In this document: positions 23,390-32,909 of the stretch, piece after piece
Numbering within the stretch: position 1 is the stretch's first letter
Layout of the letters: each line of letters starts with the position of its first letter
Assembly: GCA_016288205.1 (NCBI GenBank)
Contig: JAEEYO010000036.1
Span: 21,546 to 85,545 of the forward strand
Origin: Treponema sp.
GTDB lineage: Bacteria; Spirochaetota; Spirochaetia; Treponematales; Treponemataceae
Length of the DNA: 64,000 nt
Reading direction: 5' to 3'
Notes under the pieces: model-generated
Told to the model about the DNA's origin: nothing
Database searches by the model: none
Seen by the model: only the letters and a program-made list of their open reading frames with translations
Program-made: the position numbers and the translations under genes

Positions 23390-24682
23390 TTATTTGGGCC
23401 AGAACTGCTCAATCAGATCAGTCTTCAGACCTGTTTCCTGTTTCTCAAAGCACTGGGCAAGAATCTTCCATCCGTTGTCCAAGGCTTCCTCCAGCGGAAT
23501 GTTTACGCTAAGGTCCATCATGTTGGACTCAAAGAGCACTCCGTACTTCAAGAGCTTTTCGTCCCAAGCCGACATATTGAATCCCATGGATTTCTTTTCC
23601 AGGGTGTCGCGGTACTGTGCGTAAAGGCGGATCATACCGTCCATGAGAGCGCGGTGGTCTTTGCGTGTCTTTGAGTTGACCTGCTGCTTAAGACGTGAAA
23701 GTGAACCGAACGGCTCAATGTGTCCGCCCTTGAGATAGAACTGTCCCTCGGTGATGTATCCCGTGTTGTCAGGAACCGGGTGAGTAACGTCGTCACCAGG
23801 CATTGTAGTAACAGCAAGGATTGTGACGGAACCGGACTCAGCGAAGTCAACGGCCTTTTCGTAGCGGCTCGCAAGCTGTGAATAGAGGTCTCCCGGATAT
23901 CCACGGTTTGAAGGAACCTGCTCCTGAGTAATGGCGATTTCCTTCATGGAGTCGGCGAAGTTGGTCATGTCGGTAAGAAGAACCAGAACGTCCTTTCCCT
24001 GCAATGCGAACTGCTCGGCAACCGCAAGCGAGAGATCCGGAATCTTCATACATTCTACGGTCGGGTCGGCAGCCGTATGGATGAACATTACGGTCTTGCT
24101 CAATGCACCGCCCTCTTCCAATGTGTTCTTGAAGTAGAGATAGTCGTCATATTTCAGACCCATTCCACCAAGAACGATTACATCAACCTCAGCCTGCATG
24201 GCGATTCGTGCGAGAAGCTGGTTGTAAGGCTCACCGGAGATTGAGAAAATCGGGAGCTTCTGAGAGACGACCAATGTGTTGAAGATGTCAATCATCGGGA
24301 TTCCGGTACGGATCATGCGGCTCGGCGTGATGCGCTTTGACGGGTTGACGGAAGGTCCTCCGATCTCGACAAGGTTATCCACCAGGGCAGGTCCGTGATC
24401 ACGGGGCTCTGCTGAACCGTTGAAGATACGTCCGAGAAGGTCCTCGCTGAAAGAAACCTTCATCTCCTGTCCAAGGAAGCGGATCTGGTCATTTGTGGAA
24501 ACACCTCGTCCACCCGCAAAAACCTGCAAGGAAACCAAATCACCGTCAATCTTGTTGACCTCGGCCAGAGAGCGTCCGAATCTTGTGGTGATTTCCGCAA
24601 GCTCGTTCAGTTTTACTCCCTTGGCACGAACGGTTATGACGCTTCCGTTAATGCTTTCTATTTTACTGTATACTTTGTTCAT
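23390..24682 (-). CDS. atpB: V-type ATPase subunit B (non-catalytic)
   Basis: This 430-residue nucleotide-fold subunit alternates with A in the hexameric head. It has the family block [16 protein letters not shown] where the catalytic subunit has a P-loop, so it is the non-catalytic partner. It also has [21 protein letters not shown] near the C-terminus. The start ATG overlaps the subunit A stop by one base. Confidence 0.95.
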   Translation of the reverse strand: MNKVYSKIESINGSVITVRAKGVKLNELAEITTRFGRSLAEVNKIDGDLVSLQVFAGGRGVSTNDQIRFLGQEMKVSFSEDLLGRIFNGSAEPRDHGPALVDNLVEIGGPSVNPSKRITPSRMIRTGIPMIDIFNTLVVSQKLPIFSISGEPYNQLLARIAMQAEVDVIVLGGMGLKYDDYLYFKNTLEEGGALSKTVMFIHTAADPTVECMKIPDLSLAVAEQFALQGKDVLVLLTDMTNFADSMKEIAITQEQVPSNRGYPGDLYSQLASRYEKAVDFAESGSVTILAVTTMPGDDVTHPVPDNTGYITEGQFYLKGGHIEPFGSLSRLKQQVNSKTRKDHRALMDGMIRLYAQYRDTLEKKSMGFNMSAWDEKLLKYGVLFESNMMDLSVNIPLEEALDNGWKILAQCFEKQETGLKTDLIEQFWPK

Positions 24683-26451
24683 TACTCACCGTCCTTGACG
24701 AGCGCCTTTACCCCGTCAGAGAGCTTTGCATTCTTTTCCTTGAGCAGATCCTCAATCTTCTTTTCCTGAGTCTTGAACTCCGCGCTCTCGTACTTGGAAT
24801 AGTTCATGTCGATGAAATTCTGCCTGAGGTTGTTGAAGAATACGCGCGCATCGTCCTTTTCCTCATAGTCGAAATCGGAGCCGAGGATTTCCAGAATCTT
24901 CTTGAAGATATATCTCTGTCTCTCAGGAGGTGTGGCTCCCTCAATCTCGTCGAAGCTGTCCTGCTGCATATAGACCGCATCCAGGAATTCACTCTTGAGA
25001 TAGAGTGTGAAATCTTCAAGGGAAGTTCCTTCCTCACCGACGACCTTCATCATCTGGTTGACTTCGCATCCCCTGCGGTAAATGGAACGGGCATACTCAA
25101 CCCACTCCGGTTTAATTACGGAATGATACTTTGACCATGAGTCAAGCGGGTCAATAGCCGGATAGCGACGTGCATCGGATCTCTCACGTGAAAGACCATG
25201 GAACGCACCTACGACCTTCAAAGTTGCCTGGGTAACAGGTTCCTCGAAGTTACCACCAGCAGGAGAAACCGTACCACCGATTGTAACGGATCCGGTCTCA
25301 CCAGTGCGAAGTTTTACGATACCGGCACGCTCGTAGAATGAAGCGATTGTTGACTCCAGATATGCCGGGAATGCCTCTTCACCAGGGATTTCCTCAAGAC
25401 GACCGGACATCTCGCGCATAGCCTGTGCCCAACGTGATGTTGAGTCCGCAAGAAGAAGAACGTGGAGTCCCATCTGGCGGTAGTACTCGGCAAGGGTAAC
25501 ACCTGTGTAAACGGATGCCTCGCGGGATGCAACCGGCATGGATGATGTATTACAGATGATGATTGTACGCTCCATGAGTGAACGTCCAGTCCTCGGGTCC
25601 TTAAGCTCAGGGAACTCGGTCAATGTCTCAACGACCTCACCGGCACGCTCTCCACAAGCTGCGATGATTACTATGTCAACGTCGGCATTGCGGCTTGTCG
25701 TGTGCTGCAAAACGGTCTTTCCAGCGCCGAATGGTCCAGGAATACAATAAGTTCCTCCACGTGCCACCGGGAAGAATGTGTCAATAAGGCGGACCTTTGT
25801 CACCATTGGCTCATCGGGGTTAAGACGCTCGGCATAGCAGTTCACGGCACGCTTTACAGGCCACTTGAAGCTCATGCAGATATTTACGCTCTTTCCCTTT
25901 TCGTCGGTCAATGTAGCAATTGTGTCATGGATTTTGTAGCTTCCTTCCTTCGCCACGGATTTTACAGTGTAAGTGCCAAGGAATCCATAAGGAACCTGAA
26001 TCTTGTGCACGAAAGGTCCCTCGGGAACTGTACCCACGGAATCTCCTGCCTGAACTTTGTCTCCGGGCTTTGCGGTGGGAGTGAAATCCCATTTTACCTT
26101 GTCATCAAGGGCCGGAAGATACACTCCGCGCTCCAGGAAGTTACCTGAATGCTCGGCAAGCAACGGAAGCGGATTCTGCAATCCGTCGTAAACCTGTCCG
26201 AGAAGTCCTGGTCCAACCTCAACGCTCAGAAGATCGCCGGTGAATTCCACAGAACAATCCGTGGATATGCCCTTTGTCATTTCATAAATCTGCATCTGCG
26301 CCGTATTGCCGCGGATACGGATGACCTCGCCCTTCAGGCTCTTTCCGTCAACATTGACGAATCCCACTTCATTGAGCGAGACTTTTCCGTCAAATTCCAC
26401 AGAAACCAGGTTTCCGTTGACGGCAACTACCTTGCCTTTTGTATCAGTCAT
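24682..26451 (-). CDS. atpA: V-type ATPase subunit A (catalytic)
   Basis: This 589-residue catalytic subunit has the Walker A motif GPFGAGKT at 239-246 (Lys245), a characteristic inserted bulge domain before it, and [20 protein letters not shown] in the catalytic core. Length and motifs are complete. It overlaps the DUF2764 gene by 4 bases and subunit B by one. Confidence 0.96.
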   Translation of the reverse strand: MTDTKGKVVAVNGNLVSVEFDGKVSLNEVGFVNVDGKSLKGEVIRIRGNTAQMQIYEMTKGISTDCSVEFTGDLLSVEVGPGLLGQVYDGLQNPLPLLAEHSGNFLERGVYLPALDDKVKWDFTPTAKPGDKVQAGDSVGTVPEGPFVHKIQVPYGFLGTYTVKSVAKEGSYKIHDTIATLTDEKGKSVNICMSFKWPVKRAVNCYAERLNPDEPMVTKVRLIDTFFPVARGGTYCIPGPFGAGKTVLQHTTSRNADVDIVIIAACGERAGEVVETLTEFPELKDPRTGRSLMERTIIICNTSSMPVASREASVYTGVTLAEYYRQMGLHVLLLADSTSRWAQAMREMSGRLEEIPGEEAFPAYLESTIASFYERAGIVKLRTGETGSVTIGGTVSPAGGNFEEPVTQATLKVVGAFHGLSRERSDARRYPAIDPLDSWSKYHSVIKPEWVEYARSIYRRGCEVNQMMKVVGEEGTSLEDFTLYLKSEFLDAVYMQQDSFDEIEGATPPERQRYIFKKILEILGSDFDYEEKDDARVFFNNLRQNFIDMNYSKYESAEFKTQEKKIEDLLKEKNAKLSDGVKALVKDGE

Positions 26452-26996
26452 TTCTTTTCTCCAAGAATCTCTTCATATATTTTATGGTAAGAAGCAAGTC
26501 CCTCGTCCCTGTTGAACTTCTTCATGCGCTCCGTCAGCATAAGGCGGAGACCATAGCTGAAAACAGCGTCCACCGAAAACATGTCCAGAGGCGCAATCTT
26601 GTCCAAAACCGACAAGCGGTATTCGTTCAAAAACTGCTCCGCGCTCAATGGACTGTCCATTCCTGTTGCCGTGCGGGCGGCCTGAATAACCTCACCGTCC
26701 GAAGTCACGGGAACGTCCTTGGCATCCTTCTTCATTTTCTGGGCACGCACCTGAGCAAGGGCAAAACGTAGGTTCCGCTCCTTGGCATACCACTCATCGA
26801 GAAAAGCTGAGCCCGTTGGCTTACTTTCCCTCGGCGGCTCCAGAGACAGGGTTGAGGCAAGCTCACTGTTCCGTTTGCTCATAAAGCGGGAGCACAAATC
26901 CTTGTAGTACTCTGTGGTAATAGGAAGCTTTGCCGTACTGTCACCCGATGTCTGAAACGCAGGAAGCTGTGACACAAGATAATAAAGACGTTCCAC
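26448..26996 (-). CDS. DUF2764-type protein of the spirochaetal V-ATPase operon
   Basis: This 182-residue protein opens with MERLYYLVSQLPAF. It has no membrane segment and no catalytic motif. Position between subunits E and A, with 1- and 4-base overlaps on either side, indicates that it belongs to the complex. In spirochaetal V-ATPase operons a small protein of this type occupies the same slot and, from memory, is the DUF2764 family. Because no subunit C, F or G gene is present, it may provide one of those roles; that is inference. Confidence 0.72.
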   Translation of the reverse strand: MERLYYLVSQLPAFQTSGDSTAKLPITTEYYKDLCSRFMSKRNSELASTLSLEPPRESKPTGSAFLDEWYAKERNLRFALAQVRAQKMKKDAKDVPVTSDGEVIQAARTATGMDSPLSAEQFLNEYRLSVLDKIAPLDMFSVDAVFSYGLRLMLTERMKKFNRDEGLASYHKIYEEILGEKK

Positions 26997-27736
26997 TATT
27001 TTGTTCCCTTCTCAGAGGCAGGTTTTCTTCCACGGCGGGCGGGAACCTTTACAGCGGTCTCCTCTTTTGCCTCTTTTGGAGCAGCCTTTGTCTCCACGTT
27101 CTCAGCAGAACTTGACTGAATGCCAGCAGCCGCTTTTTTCATAAGTTCCGTGGTCTTGGGGTTCAGATATGCACTGAAAAGACCGGCAACCTCGTCGGCA
27201 CTGAAATCATAGAATGCGCTTCCGTCCTTCGCACCGATCCTGAATCCGCTTGAAAGTGAAGCATCAGCCTTGATTTCAAGACCCTTGGAAATCTGAGCCT
27301 TGAGAGCTGTCTTAAATCCTGACTCAAGAGCCTTCAGGTCTTTTGCAGGAAGAAGCACGGAAACATCCTTCGCATCAGGATTTGCTGCCCATGCCTTTAC
27401 AGTCTCAGGAACCAGTTTTTTAAGCAGGTCCTTGTCGAAAGCCTTTTCGGTCTCCGCTGCAACCAAAGCAGAAAGCTCCTTGTTGATTCCGTCGCGGAAT
27501 GAGATAATCAGATTGCGTCCGGCCTGGGTAATCGCGTCCTCACTGGCCTTTTCCATCCTCTCAGTCTCAGTCTTTGCATTTTTAATAATGCTGTCCGCTT
27601 TTTCCTCTGCTTCCTTCAATATGGCAGCAGCCTGCTTTTCAGCCTGGGAAACGATTTCCTTGGCCTCGTTTTCCGCACTGGAGACACCGTCTCTTTTGAT
27701 CTTGTCGATCAGTTCTTGTAACTGGACGTCCATCAT
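26996..27736 (-). CDS. atpE: V-type ATPase subunit E (peripheral stalk)
   Basis: This 246-residue protein has a long N-terminal coiled coil (about 10-100, for example EAEEKADSIIKNAKTETERM) and a globular C-terminal region, as in subunit E. The tail beyond residue 215 is unusual: Ala/Lys/Glu-rich, ending in PARRGRKPASEKGTK, with a core like an AT-hook. Two adjacent ATGs begin the frame. The second (27733) is better spaced from AGAGAGG and may be the real start. Confidence 0.85.
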   Translation of the reverse strand: MMDVQLQELIDKIKRDGVSSAENEAKEIVSQAEKQAAAILKEAEEKADSIIKNAKTETERMEKASEDAITQAGRNLIISFRDGINKELSALVAAETEKAFDKDLLKKLVPETVKAWAANPDAKDVSVLLPAKDLKALESGFKTALKAQISKGLEIKADASLSSGFRIGAKDGSAFYDFSADEVAGLFSAYLNPKTTELMKKAAAGIQSSSAENVETKAAPKEAKEETAVKVPARRGRKPASEKGTK

Positions 27737-27816
27737 GACCTCTCTTTTGTATAAAAATATCGTAAAGTTTTTCGCCGCAAAAACGCAACCAAAAAACAGA
27801 TTAATTACATTCCTAT

Positions 27817-27845
27817 AGACTAATACACAAATCGCGTACTGTCAA
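27817..27845 (-). promoter_or_regulatory. Candidate promoter of the V-ATPase operon
   Basis: On the minus strand a perfect TTGACA (27845-27840) is followed after 17 bases by TAGTCT (27822-27817), a poor -10. It lies about 80 bases before the subunit E start. The -35 is convincing and the -10 is not. Confidence 0.4.
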
Positions 27846-27854
27846 GAATTATAA

Positions 27855-28904
27855 TCAAAACTCAAAGACGTATTGTGTGACCTGATGATAGGTCTCACCC
27901 GGTCTCAGAATCGTGTTCGGGAATTCCGGATGATTCGGCGCGTCGGGATAGCCCTGGGTCTCAAGGCAAAGAGCCTCCTGTCTTCCGTAGGGATGTCCGT
28001 TCTTTCCCTTCTCTCCGTTAAGGAAGTTCGCGGTATAGAACTGGATTCCGGGCTGGGTCGTCTTTACGCTCATCTTGCGTCCGCTCGCGGGATCCTTCAC
28101 ATAGCCGAATTCCCTGAGCGTGAAATTCTTCTCGTCGAATCCGGGAACACAATAGCAGTCGTCGAATCCGAATTTGAGCTTTTCAATCTGTGTGGAAAGC
28201 AGCCTTGGAGTGCGGAAATCAAAAGGAGTTCCCTCAACGTCAAGAATCTTTCCGCTCGGAAGATGGTCCTCCCCAATCTCCAGGACCTTGTCAGACTTGA
28301 ACATGATTTCGTGGTCTTTTACCGTACCGCCGTCATATCCCTTCATATTAAAATAGGCATGGTTCGTGATGTTCACCGGGGTCGGAGTGTCGGTCGTCGC
28401 ATAATACTCAAGGGTAAGCACATTGTCCTCGTTGAGTGTAAAAATCTGCTTCACGTCAAGATTTCCGGGGAATCCCTGCTCACCGTCGGGGCTCACACGT
28501 GAATATTCCACGCCGCGTCCGTACTGGGTCTCAACTTCCCTGGGGCTCCAGACTTTCTTTTCCCAGCGGTCAAATCCACCGTGGAGGGTCCGTCCTGAGT
28601 CGTTGTCATCCAGCTGATATTTTTTTCCATCAATCTCAAAGGTGCATCCACCGATGCGGTTGGCGAACCTTCCCACTCCGGTACCGAAGCAGAGACCGTC
28701 CATCACCCATCCTTCAAGAGTGGAAAATCCCAGAAGCACGTCCACTTTTTTTCCATTTCCAGCGGGAAGCAGAATTGTAGTCAGCGTACAACCATAATTC
28801 GTTGATGAAAAGGACATCTTTCCGTTGTTCACGGTATAAAGCTCAATTTCTGAACCGTCGGAAAGCATGCCGAAGATATTTTTCTTAAGTTCTAAGTTTG
28901 CCAT
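27855..28904 (-). CDS. galM: Aldose 1-epimerase (mutarotase)
   Basis: This 349-residue enzyme interconverts alpha and beta anomers of galactose or glucose. Family motifs are GRFANRIGG, DSGRTLHGG and ITNHAYFNM (catalytic His), plus CLETQGYPDAPNHPEFP with the catalytic Glu. No signal peptide, so it is cytoplasmic. The galactokinase-like gene is 30 kb away, so the two are not one operon. The start directly follows a -10 element with six bases between and no ribosome site. Confidence 0.93.
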   Translation of the reverse strand: MANLELKKNIFGMLSDGSEIELYTVNNGKMSFSSTNYGCTLTTILLPAGNGKKVDVLLGFSTLEGWVMDGLCFGTGVGRFANRIGGCTFEIDGKKYQLDDNDSGRTLHGGFDRWEKKVWSPREVETQYGRGVEYSRVSPDGEQGFPGNLDVKQIFTLNEDNVLTLEYYATTDTPTPVNITNHAYFNMKGYDGGTVKDHEIMFKSDKVLEIGEDHLPSGKILDVEGTPFDFRTPRLLSTQIEKLKFGFDDCYCVPGFDEKNFTLREFGYVKDPASGRKMSVKTTQPGIQFYTANFLNGEKGKNGHPYGRQEALCLETQGYPDAPNHPEFPNTILRPGETYHQVTQYVFEF

Positions 28905-28910
28905 ACCGAT

Positions 28911-28938
28911 ATTATACCGCGTTTCTGTTAAAATTCAA
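28911..28938 (-). promoter_or_regulatory. Promoter abutting the galM start (candidate leaderless)
   Basis: On the minus strand TTGAAT (28938-28933), a 16-base spacer and a perfect TATAAT (28916-28911), then only ATCGGT before the ATG at 28904. Transcription would begin at about the start codon. The promoter overlaps the 3' end of the upstream gene. Confidence 0.65.
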
Positions 28939-29677
28939 GTATTAATTTTACTTCTGTGGTACTTATTCCTAAATTTATGGCAATTTCTTCTATTGTATAG
29001 CCCTGATCGGACAATTCGTGAACCTGTTTGTTGATAGATTTCTTCGGTTTAATCATTTCAGCCGCATTTGTAATCTTCGGGAACTCATTCGGAAGGCCAC
29101 CAGCGTCCGCCGACTCCACATTGAAATCGGTCTTGCCGGCCCTTTCCACAATCATGTCCATCTCATCCTGAAGCGACGTTCTTCCGCCAAGCATCCTCTG
29201 CTCACGGCTTTCCTTTTCATACGAAGCAAGTGGTGAGCGTACTTTGAGCAAGGGTTCTTCCGCCGCGACTTGATTTTTTGGAGTTTTTACCGGAGCAGAT
29301 TTCGCACCCGTAACCGAGCGTGCCCTTGACCTCGGCTTTTTTTCCTCCACCGCAACGGGCTCAATATCATTGGATGTGGAAATTGATTTTATTCTTTCCT
29401 GGAAAACCTTGGACTTACCCGCGTTCTCAATCTCACCCCGCAAAATGGCGATGTGCTTGTCCGCCTCCTGCTCGGCTTCCTTCAGCTGTCTGATCCGCTC
29501 GTCAATCAGCGTAATGTTTCTTTCCGCGTTCTGATTGATGTTCATGAGCATACGGTCCAACTGCTCGCGGGCCTCTGAGATTATGTCATCAGTAGAGAAG
29601 ATTTTTCTGAAACGGACTATGGCAACAAGCCACATGACCAGATTGAAGACGCACAGAAGAATAATCAGGACCGCCAT
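28928..29677 (-). CDS. Membrane-anchored coiled-coil protein with a C-terminal helix-turn-helix
   Basis: This 249-residue protein has one N-terminal membrane helix (about 2-22), a coiled coil at about 30-95 (EQLDRMLMNINQNAERN and beyond), and a charged linker with a basic patch (KKPRSRARSVTGAKSAP). The end, about 225-249 (LSDQGYTIEEIAINLGIST), resembles a sigma-region-4-like helix-turn-helix. It lies three bases after the next upstream gene in the FapA cluster. The combination suggests a membrane protein that touches DNA or another partner through its tail. I assign no function. Confidence 0.6.
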   Translation of the reverse strand: MAVLIILLCVFNLVMWLVAIVRFRKIFSTDDIISEAREQLDRMLMNINQNAERNITLIDERIRQLKEAEQEADKHIAILRGEIENAGKSKVFQERIKSISTSNDIEPVAVEEKKPRSRARSVTGAKSAPVKTPKNQVAAEEPLLKVRSPLASYEKESREQRMLGGRTSLQDEMDMIVERAGKTDFNVESADAGGLPNEFPKITNAAEMIKPKKSINKQVHELSDQGYTIEEIAINLGISTTEVKLILEF

Positions 29678-29680
29678 GTG

Positions 29681-30025
29681 CTACCCCGTGATGTCAATAT
29701 GCTGTCCCAAGGACGGATCGCTTATCACATACTGGGAAGTCTCTTGGTTTTCGTCCTCGGAATCTTCCCCGGATTTTTTCTTTTTTCCCTGGGTCAAGGC
29801 TCCACCACCGCTACTCCCCTGCCTCAAGTCGTTTTTGATTGTGTTAGTATCGGTGCTGTTTTCAGTAGCCTTTACCGTTTTGGAACTTTCCAGCCTGTCC
29901 TGAGCAGTCTTGTTGATCATGCTCTGATTGGCAGCCTGTGCCTGTTGATTCTGAGACGCATTAAATTTCGCAACATTGTCCATCTGCGAATAAATGACGG
30001 ACAGATCAATTGGTTGTATAGCCAT
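29681..30025 (-). CDS. Small protein of unknown function in the FapA cluster
   Basis: This 114-residue hydrophilic protein is rich in Asn, Gln, Ser and Thr, with no membrane segment or recognised motif. Its first 20 bases overlap the 3' end of the FapA gene in another frame, and it is followed after three bases by the coiled-coil/HTH gene. This tight packing supports a real gene. The composition suggests a largely disordered protein. Confidence 0.55.
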   Translation of the reverse strand: MAIQPIDLSVIYSQMDNVAKFNASQNQQAQAANQSMINKTAQDRLESSKTVKATENSTDTNTIKNDLRQGSSGGGALTQGKKKKSGEDSEDENQETSQYVISDPSLGQHIDITG

Positions 30026-31970
30026 CTGGTCCCTTTATATCATCAGTATTCGGATTGTATTTTCCGCGACGCACGAATCCGTTCTCATAATAGAAAGTGA
30101 CGGCCTTGACGTTGGTCTTGAGATCATCCTCGCGATCCCTGACACGGATTTTTGCACCCGCATAAGCCGTACCGGAAATGTTGACCTTTCCAGCCACCTT
30201 CAAATCCTTGAGACGAGCGTCAATCTCGTTGATTTCCTCGGATGCCTTGGCTGTCTCATCATCTATCTCGTTCTTGCGTGTAATCAGCTGGTTAAGAGAT
30301 TCTTCCTTGTCTTTCGGCAGAGAACGGCGGATCTTACGCTGCTCCTCAAGATGTGCGATGCTCAAATCGATTTCCTCAAGCTCGGCGACCAGCTTTGCCT
30401 GCATCTCCTGCAGCTCCTGCATACGCTTCTTTGCCTTCGGATCAATTCCGACCTCAAGCACAGTTTCCGTTCCACCGGCGGGAGAACCAAGGTTTTTCGC
30501 GGTGATTTCCTCCGTTGCAAAGAGGTGTCCTCCGACAATCTGGGCGCGCTTACCCTTGAGCACAATCTTTTTCATTGCGGTAACTTCGGAGTTAACGATA
30601 CTGTCGTTGATTATGACATACTCGCCTGCCTCAATCTTGACGTTCTCCACGTGGTGAGCCCAAATGGACTTCGGTGTGGAGATGAATCCCTCGTGCCTTC
30701 CTGAGACACCCTGGGAGATAACGATGTCTCCACCGGCCTCAATGCGGCAGTTTCCGACGGTTCCATAAACCTCAACATTACCGTCAGCCTTGATGTTGAA
30801 TCCGTCCTCGACGTTTCCACGGACAATAACGGTACCCATGAAGGTGATGTGTCCTGTCTTGATGTTGACACCCTTCTCCTCGCGAACCGGCTCAACAGAA
30901 AGCTTGTCTCCCTGCAAAAGAACCTCACCGTTACATGTGGCCACGATTGAAAGTCCGTCATCACCAATCTTAACGTTCTGTCCGAGCGGAATATTGATGT
31001 CCTTTCCGTTTTTCGCCTCAAGATAGCGTCCCATGATGGTCTTTCCGCCCTTACCCTGCTGGGGAAGAACCTTGACCGCAAGAACCTGTCCCTCGACGAC
31101 GTTCTCAATCAGGTTGAGCTGCTTGAAGTCCACCTGACCGTTATCAGCTTCCTTAAGACGCAGCTTTGTATGGTCCGTCTCAACCTTATAGTCAATGTAT
31201 GCGTCATTTCCGTCCTTAGGCAAAACGGCGGCCGCTACCTCAAACGGAATATTGTAAACTGGATTGTCCACGAACTCAATGATTTTGTCCTCAAGGATTC
31301 CTGCGACGACACCCTGAATTCTGAGTTTCTGGAGGATTGCATCCATGGAGATTTCAGAACCACTCTGTGAAGGCGGAGAAGCCGTAATGGTAGCGCTCAT
31401 CTCGTCCTTTGCAATGTCCACGGCAAAAATAGCGTCGCCCGCAGCCACACGTGAGTAGGATCCGATTTCCGCATAATCGTCGTTGGTTCCCTCCACACAC
31501 AGCTTCTTAATAAGAGCGTCATCAAGAGTCCTTGTGTCAGCACGCTTTGCCTCGATAATGACATCGTTGAAATTGACGGGTCTTCCCTTTCCGACGGGGA
31601 GCACAATCTTGAGGTAAATGCCATCCCCGAAGCGACGCACGTGATAGATTCCGTCCACATCCAGATTCTTTGCTTCTTCCTGAGCATCGGTTCCACCGGA
31701 TACGGCAAGAGCCTCCTCCATCTTTTTCTGGATAAACTGGGAATTCTGATATACACGGAGCACCCAGGGCTTCTTTGCGACACCCATCACTCCTGCAAAT
31801 CCCTTTTCAAGGACCTCATATTCAAGATTGGAAATTTTTGAGTCAAGCTGAAGTGCTGCGTCGGAAAGACACTCCTCAATGGTATCTCCACGAACTTCCA
31901 CGGAATGAATTTCCTTGTCAATCTTCAGAATCTTTTCCATGTCAGCCCTGAGTTGGTCAAGCGTTACCAT
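30006..31970 (-). CDS. FapA family polymer-like protein with Jag-N-like N-terminal domain
   Basis: This 654-residue protein starts with a short domain (about 1-65) resembling the N-terminal domain of Jag/KhpB. A FapA (DUF342) region with right-handed beta-helical repeats follows (for example GHITFMGTVIVRGNVEDGFN and KADGNVEVYGTVGNCRIEAG). A coiled-coil pair lies at about 490-600 and a short C-terminal domain ends the protein. FapA proteins in other bacteria are linked to cell-envelope or flagellar placement, but the biochemical role is unsettled. AAGGGGGA precedes the ATG. A hairpin at 32004-32024 separates it from the sigma factor gene. Confidence 0.82.
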   Translation of the reverse strand: MVTLDQLRADMEKILKIDKEIHSVEVRGDTIEECLSDAALQLDSKISNLEYEVLEKGFAGVMGVAKKPWVLRVYQNSQFIQKKMEEALAVSGGTDAQEEAKNLDVDGIYHVRRFGDGIYLKIVLPVGKGRPVNFNDVIIEAKRADTRTLDDALIKKLCVEGTNDDYAEIGSYSRVAAGDAIFAVDIAKDEMSATITASPPSQSGSEISMDAILQKLRIQGVVAGILEDKIIEFVDNPVYNIPFEVAAAVLPKDGNDAYIDYKVETDHTKLRLKEADNGQVDFKQLNLIENVVEGQVLAVKVLPQQGKGGKTIMGRYLEAKNGKDINIPLGQNVKIGDDGLSIVATCNGEVLLQGDKLSVEPVREEKGVNIKTGHITFMGTVIVRGNVEDGFNIKADGNVEVYGTVGNCRIEAGGDIVISQGVSGRHEGFISTPKSIWAHHVENVKIEAGEYVIINDSIVNSEVTAMKKIVLKGKRAQIVGGHLFATEEITAKNLGSPAGGTETVLEVGIDPKAKKRMQELQEMQAKLVAELEEIDLSIAHLEEQRKIRRSLPKDKEESLNQLITRKNEIDDETAKASEEINEIDARLKDLKVAGKVNISGTAYAGAKIRVRDREDDLKTNVKAVTFYYENGFVRRGKYNPNTDDIKGPDGYTTN

Positions 31971-32003
31971 AAATCCCCCTTAAAAAATACGCGTCGGGCG
32001 TTG

Positions 32004-32024
32004 AAAAACGAAGGTCAGACCTTC
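32004..32024 (-). terminator. Hairpin terminator or attenuator between the sigma factor gene and FapA
   Basis: On the minus strand GAAGGT-CTG-ACCTTC (32024-32010) is followed by GTTTTT. The stem is six pairs with a three-base loop. It is short for a complete terminator but well placed, 42 bases after the sigma factor stop, and may act as an attenuator. Confidence 0.5.
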
Positions 32025-32066
32025 TTCTATAATATCGGCGAAATCACCTCGGTTCTATAGGAAGGG

Positions 32067-32855
32067 CTAAAAAATACCCTTTCTGAAACTGGTCAGTTTT
32101 GCACGGAGCCTCAGGTTTGCCTTTGAATGCAGCTGGCTGATTCGGCTCTCGCTGACGTTCAGGACCTGTCCTATCTCACGGAAAGTCAAATCCTCATTAT
32201 AATAGAGGACAATGACCATTTTCTCGTTCTTGGGCAGCTCATTGATTGCCTCGATTATGACCTTGCGGACCTCCTCCCTTTCCACAATCACATCAGGATT
32301 CAGGCTTGAGGGAGACTCTATGTTGTCGCCTATGGACATGTGATCGCTGTCATCACCGGAGTACCACACATCGTTCAGGGAAAGAATGCTCGTACCGCTC
32401 ACCTTCATCATGGTAGACTGATACTCGCTTTCGGACATGCCCATTGCCTTCGCAATCTCAGAGTCAGTGGCGGCCCTGCCCAGCTTGGACTCCAGCTCAC
32501 CGATGGCATCCTCTATCTCACGGGATTTCTGGCGGACTGAACGTGGAACCCAATCCTGCTCGCGAAGTTCATCAAAAATCGCGCCTCTGATGCGGGTAAC
32601 GGCATAAGTCTTGAACTTAACGTTCTTGTCGGGATCGAATTTCTTTATGGCATCGAGCAATCCGAACTGACCGTAACCGACCAGATCATCAAATTCAACG
32701 CTGTCCGGCATTCCCGCAGACACTTTGCCCGCAACATATTTCACCAGAGGCATATACTGACGAATAAACCTATCTCTTATGGCAGGAGACTTCGTCTTCT
32801 TATATTCATGCCAAAGTTCGTCTTCGTTTTTTTCCTCAATAAGCGAATTTCCCAT
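32067..32855 (-). CDS. whiG: Flagellar-type RNA polymerase sigma factor (WhiG/FliA family)
   Basis: This 262-residue sigma-28-type factor has region 2 (FDDLVGYGQFGLLDAIKKFD), region 3 (IRGAIFDELREQDWVPRSVR) and region 4 with the helix-turn-helix LTFREIGQVLNVSESRISQL. It probably drives late flagellar and chemotaxis genes. The ATG at 32855 is preferred over an in-frame GTG at 32864 because the GTG lies too close to the AAGGG ribosome site. It lies at the downstream end of the flagellar gene block. Confidence 0.9.
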   Translation of the reverse strand: MGNSLIEEKNEDELWHEYKKTKSPAIRDRFIRQYMPLVKYVAGKVSAGMPDSVEFDDLVGYGQFGLLDAIKKFDPDKNVKFKTYAVTRIRGAIFDELREQDWVPRSVRQKSREIEDAIGELESKLGRAATDSEIAKAMGMSESEYQSTMMKVSGTSILSLNDVWYSGDDSDHMSIGDNIESPSSLNPDVIVEREEVRKVIIEAINELPKNEKMVIVLYYNEDLTFREIGQVLNVSESRISQLHSKANLRLRAKLTSFRKGIF

Positions 32856-32876
32856 TCTCCACACCCTTTTTTTTCT

Positions 32877-32905
32877 AAATAAAATAAAGCGACTAAAAAA
32901 ATCGC
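32877..32905 (-). terminator. Possible weak terminator before the sigma factor gene
   Basis: On the minus strand GCGATT-TTTTT-AGTCGC (32905-32889; six pairs including a wobble) is followed by TTTATTTTATTT. It begins 5 bases after the stop of the membrane protein gene. The AT-rich stem makes it weak, so partial read-through into the sigma factor gene is likely. Confidence 0.4.
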
Positions 32906-32909
32906 ATTA

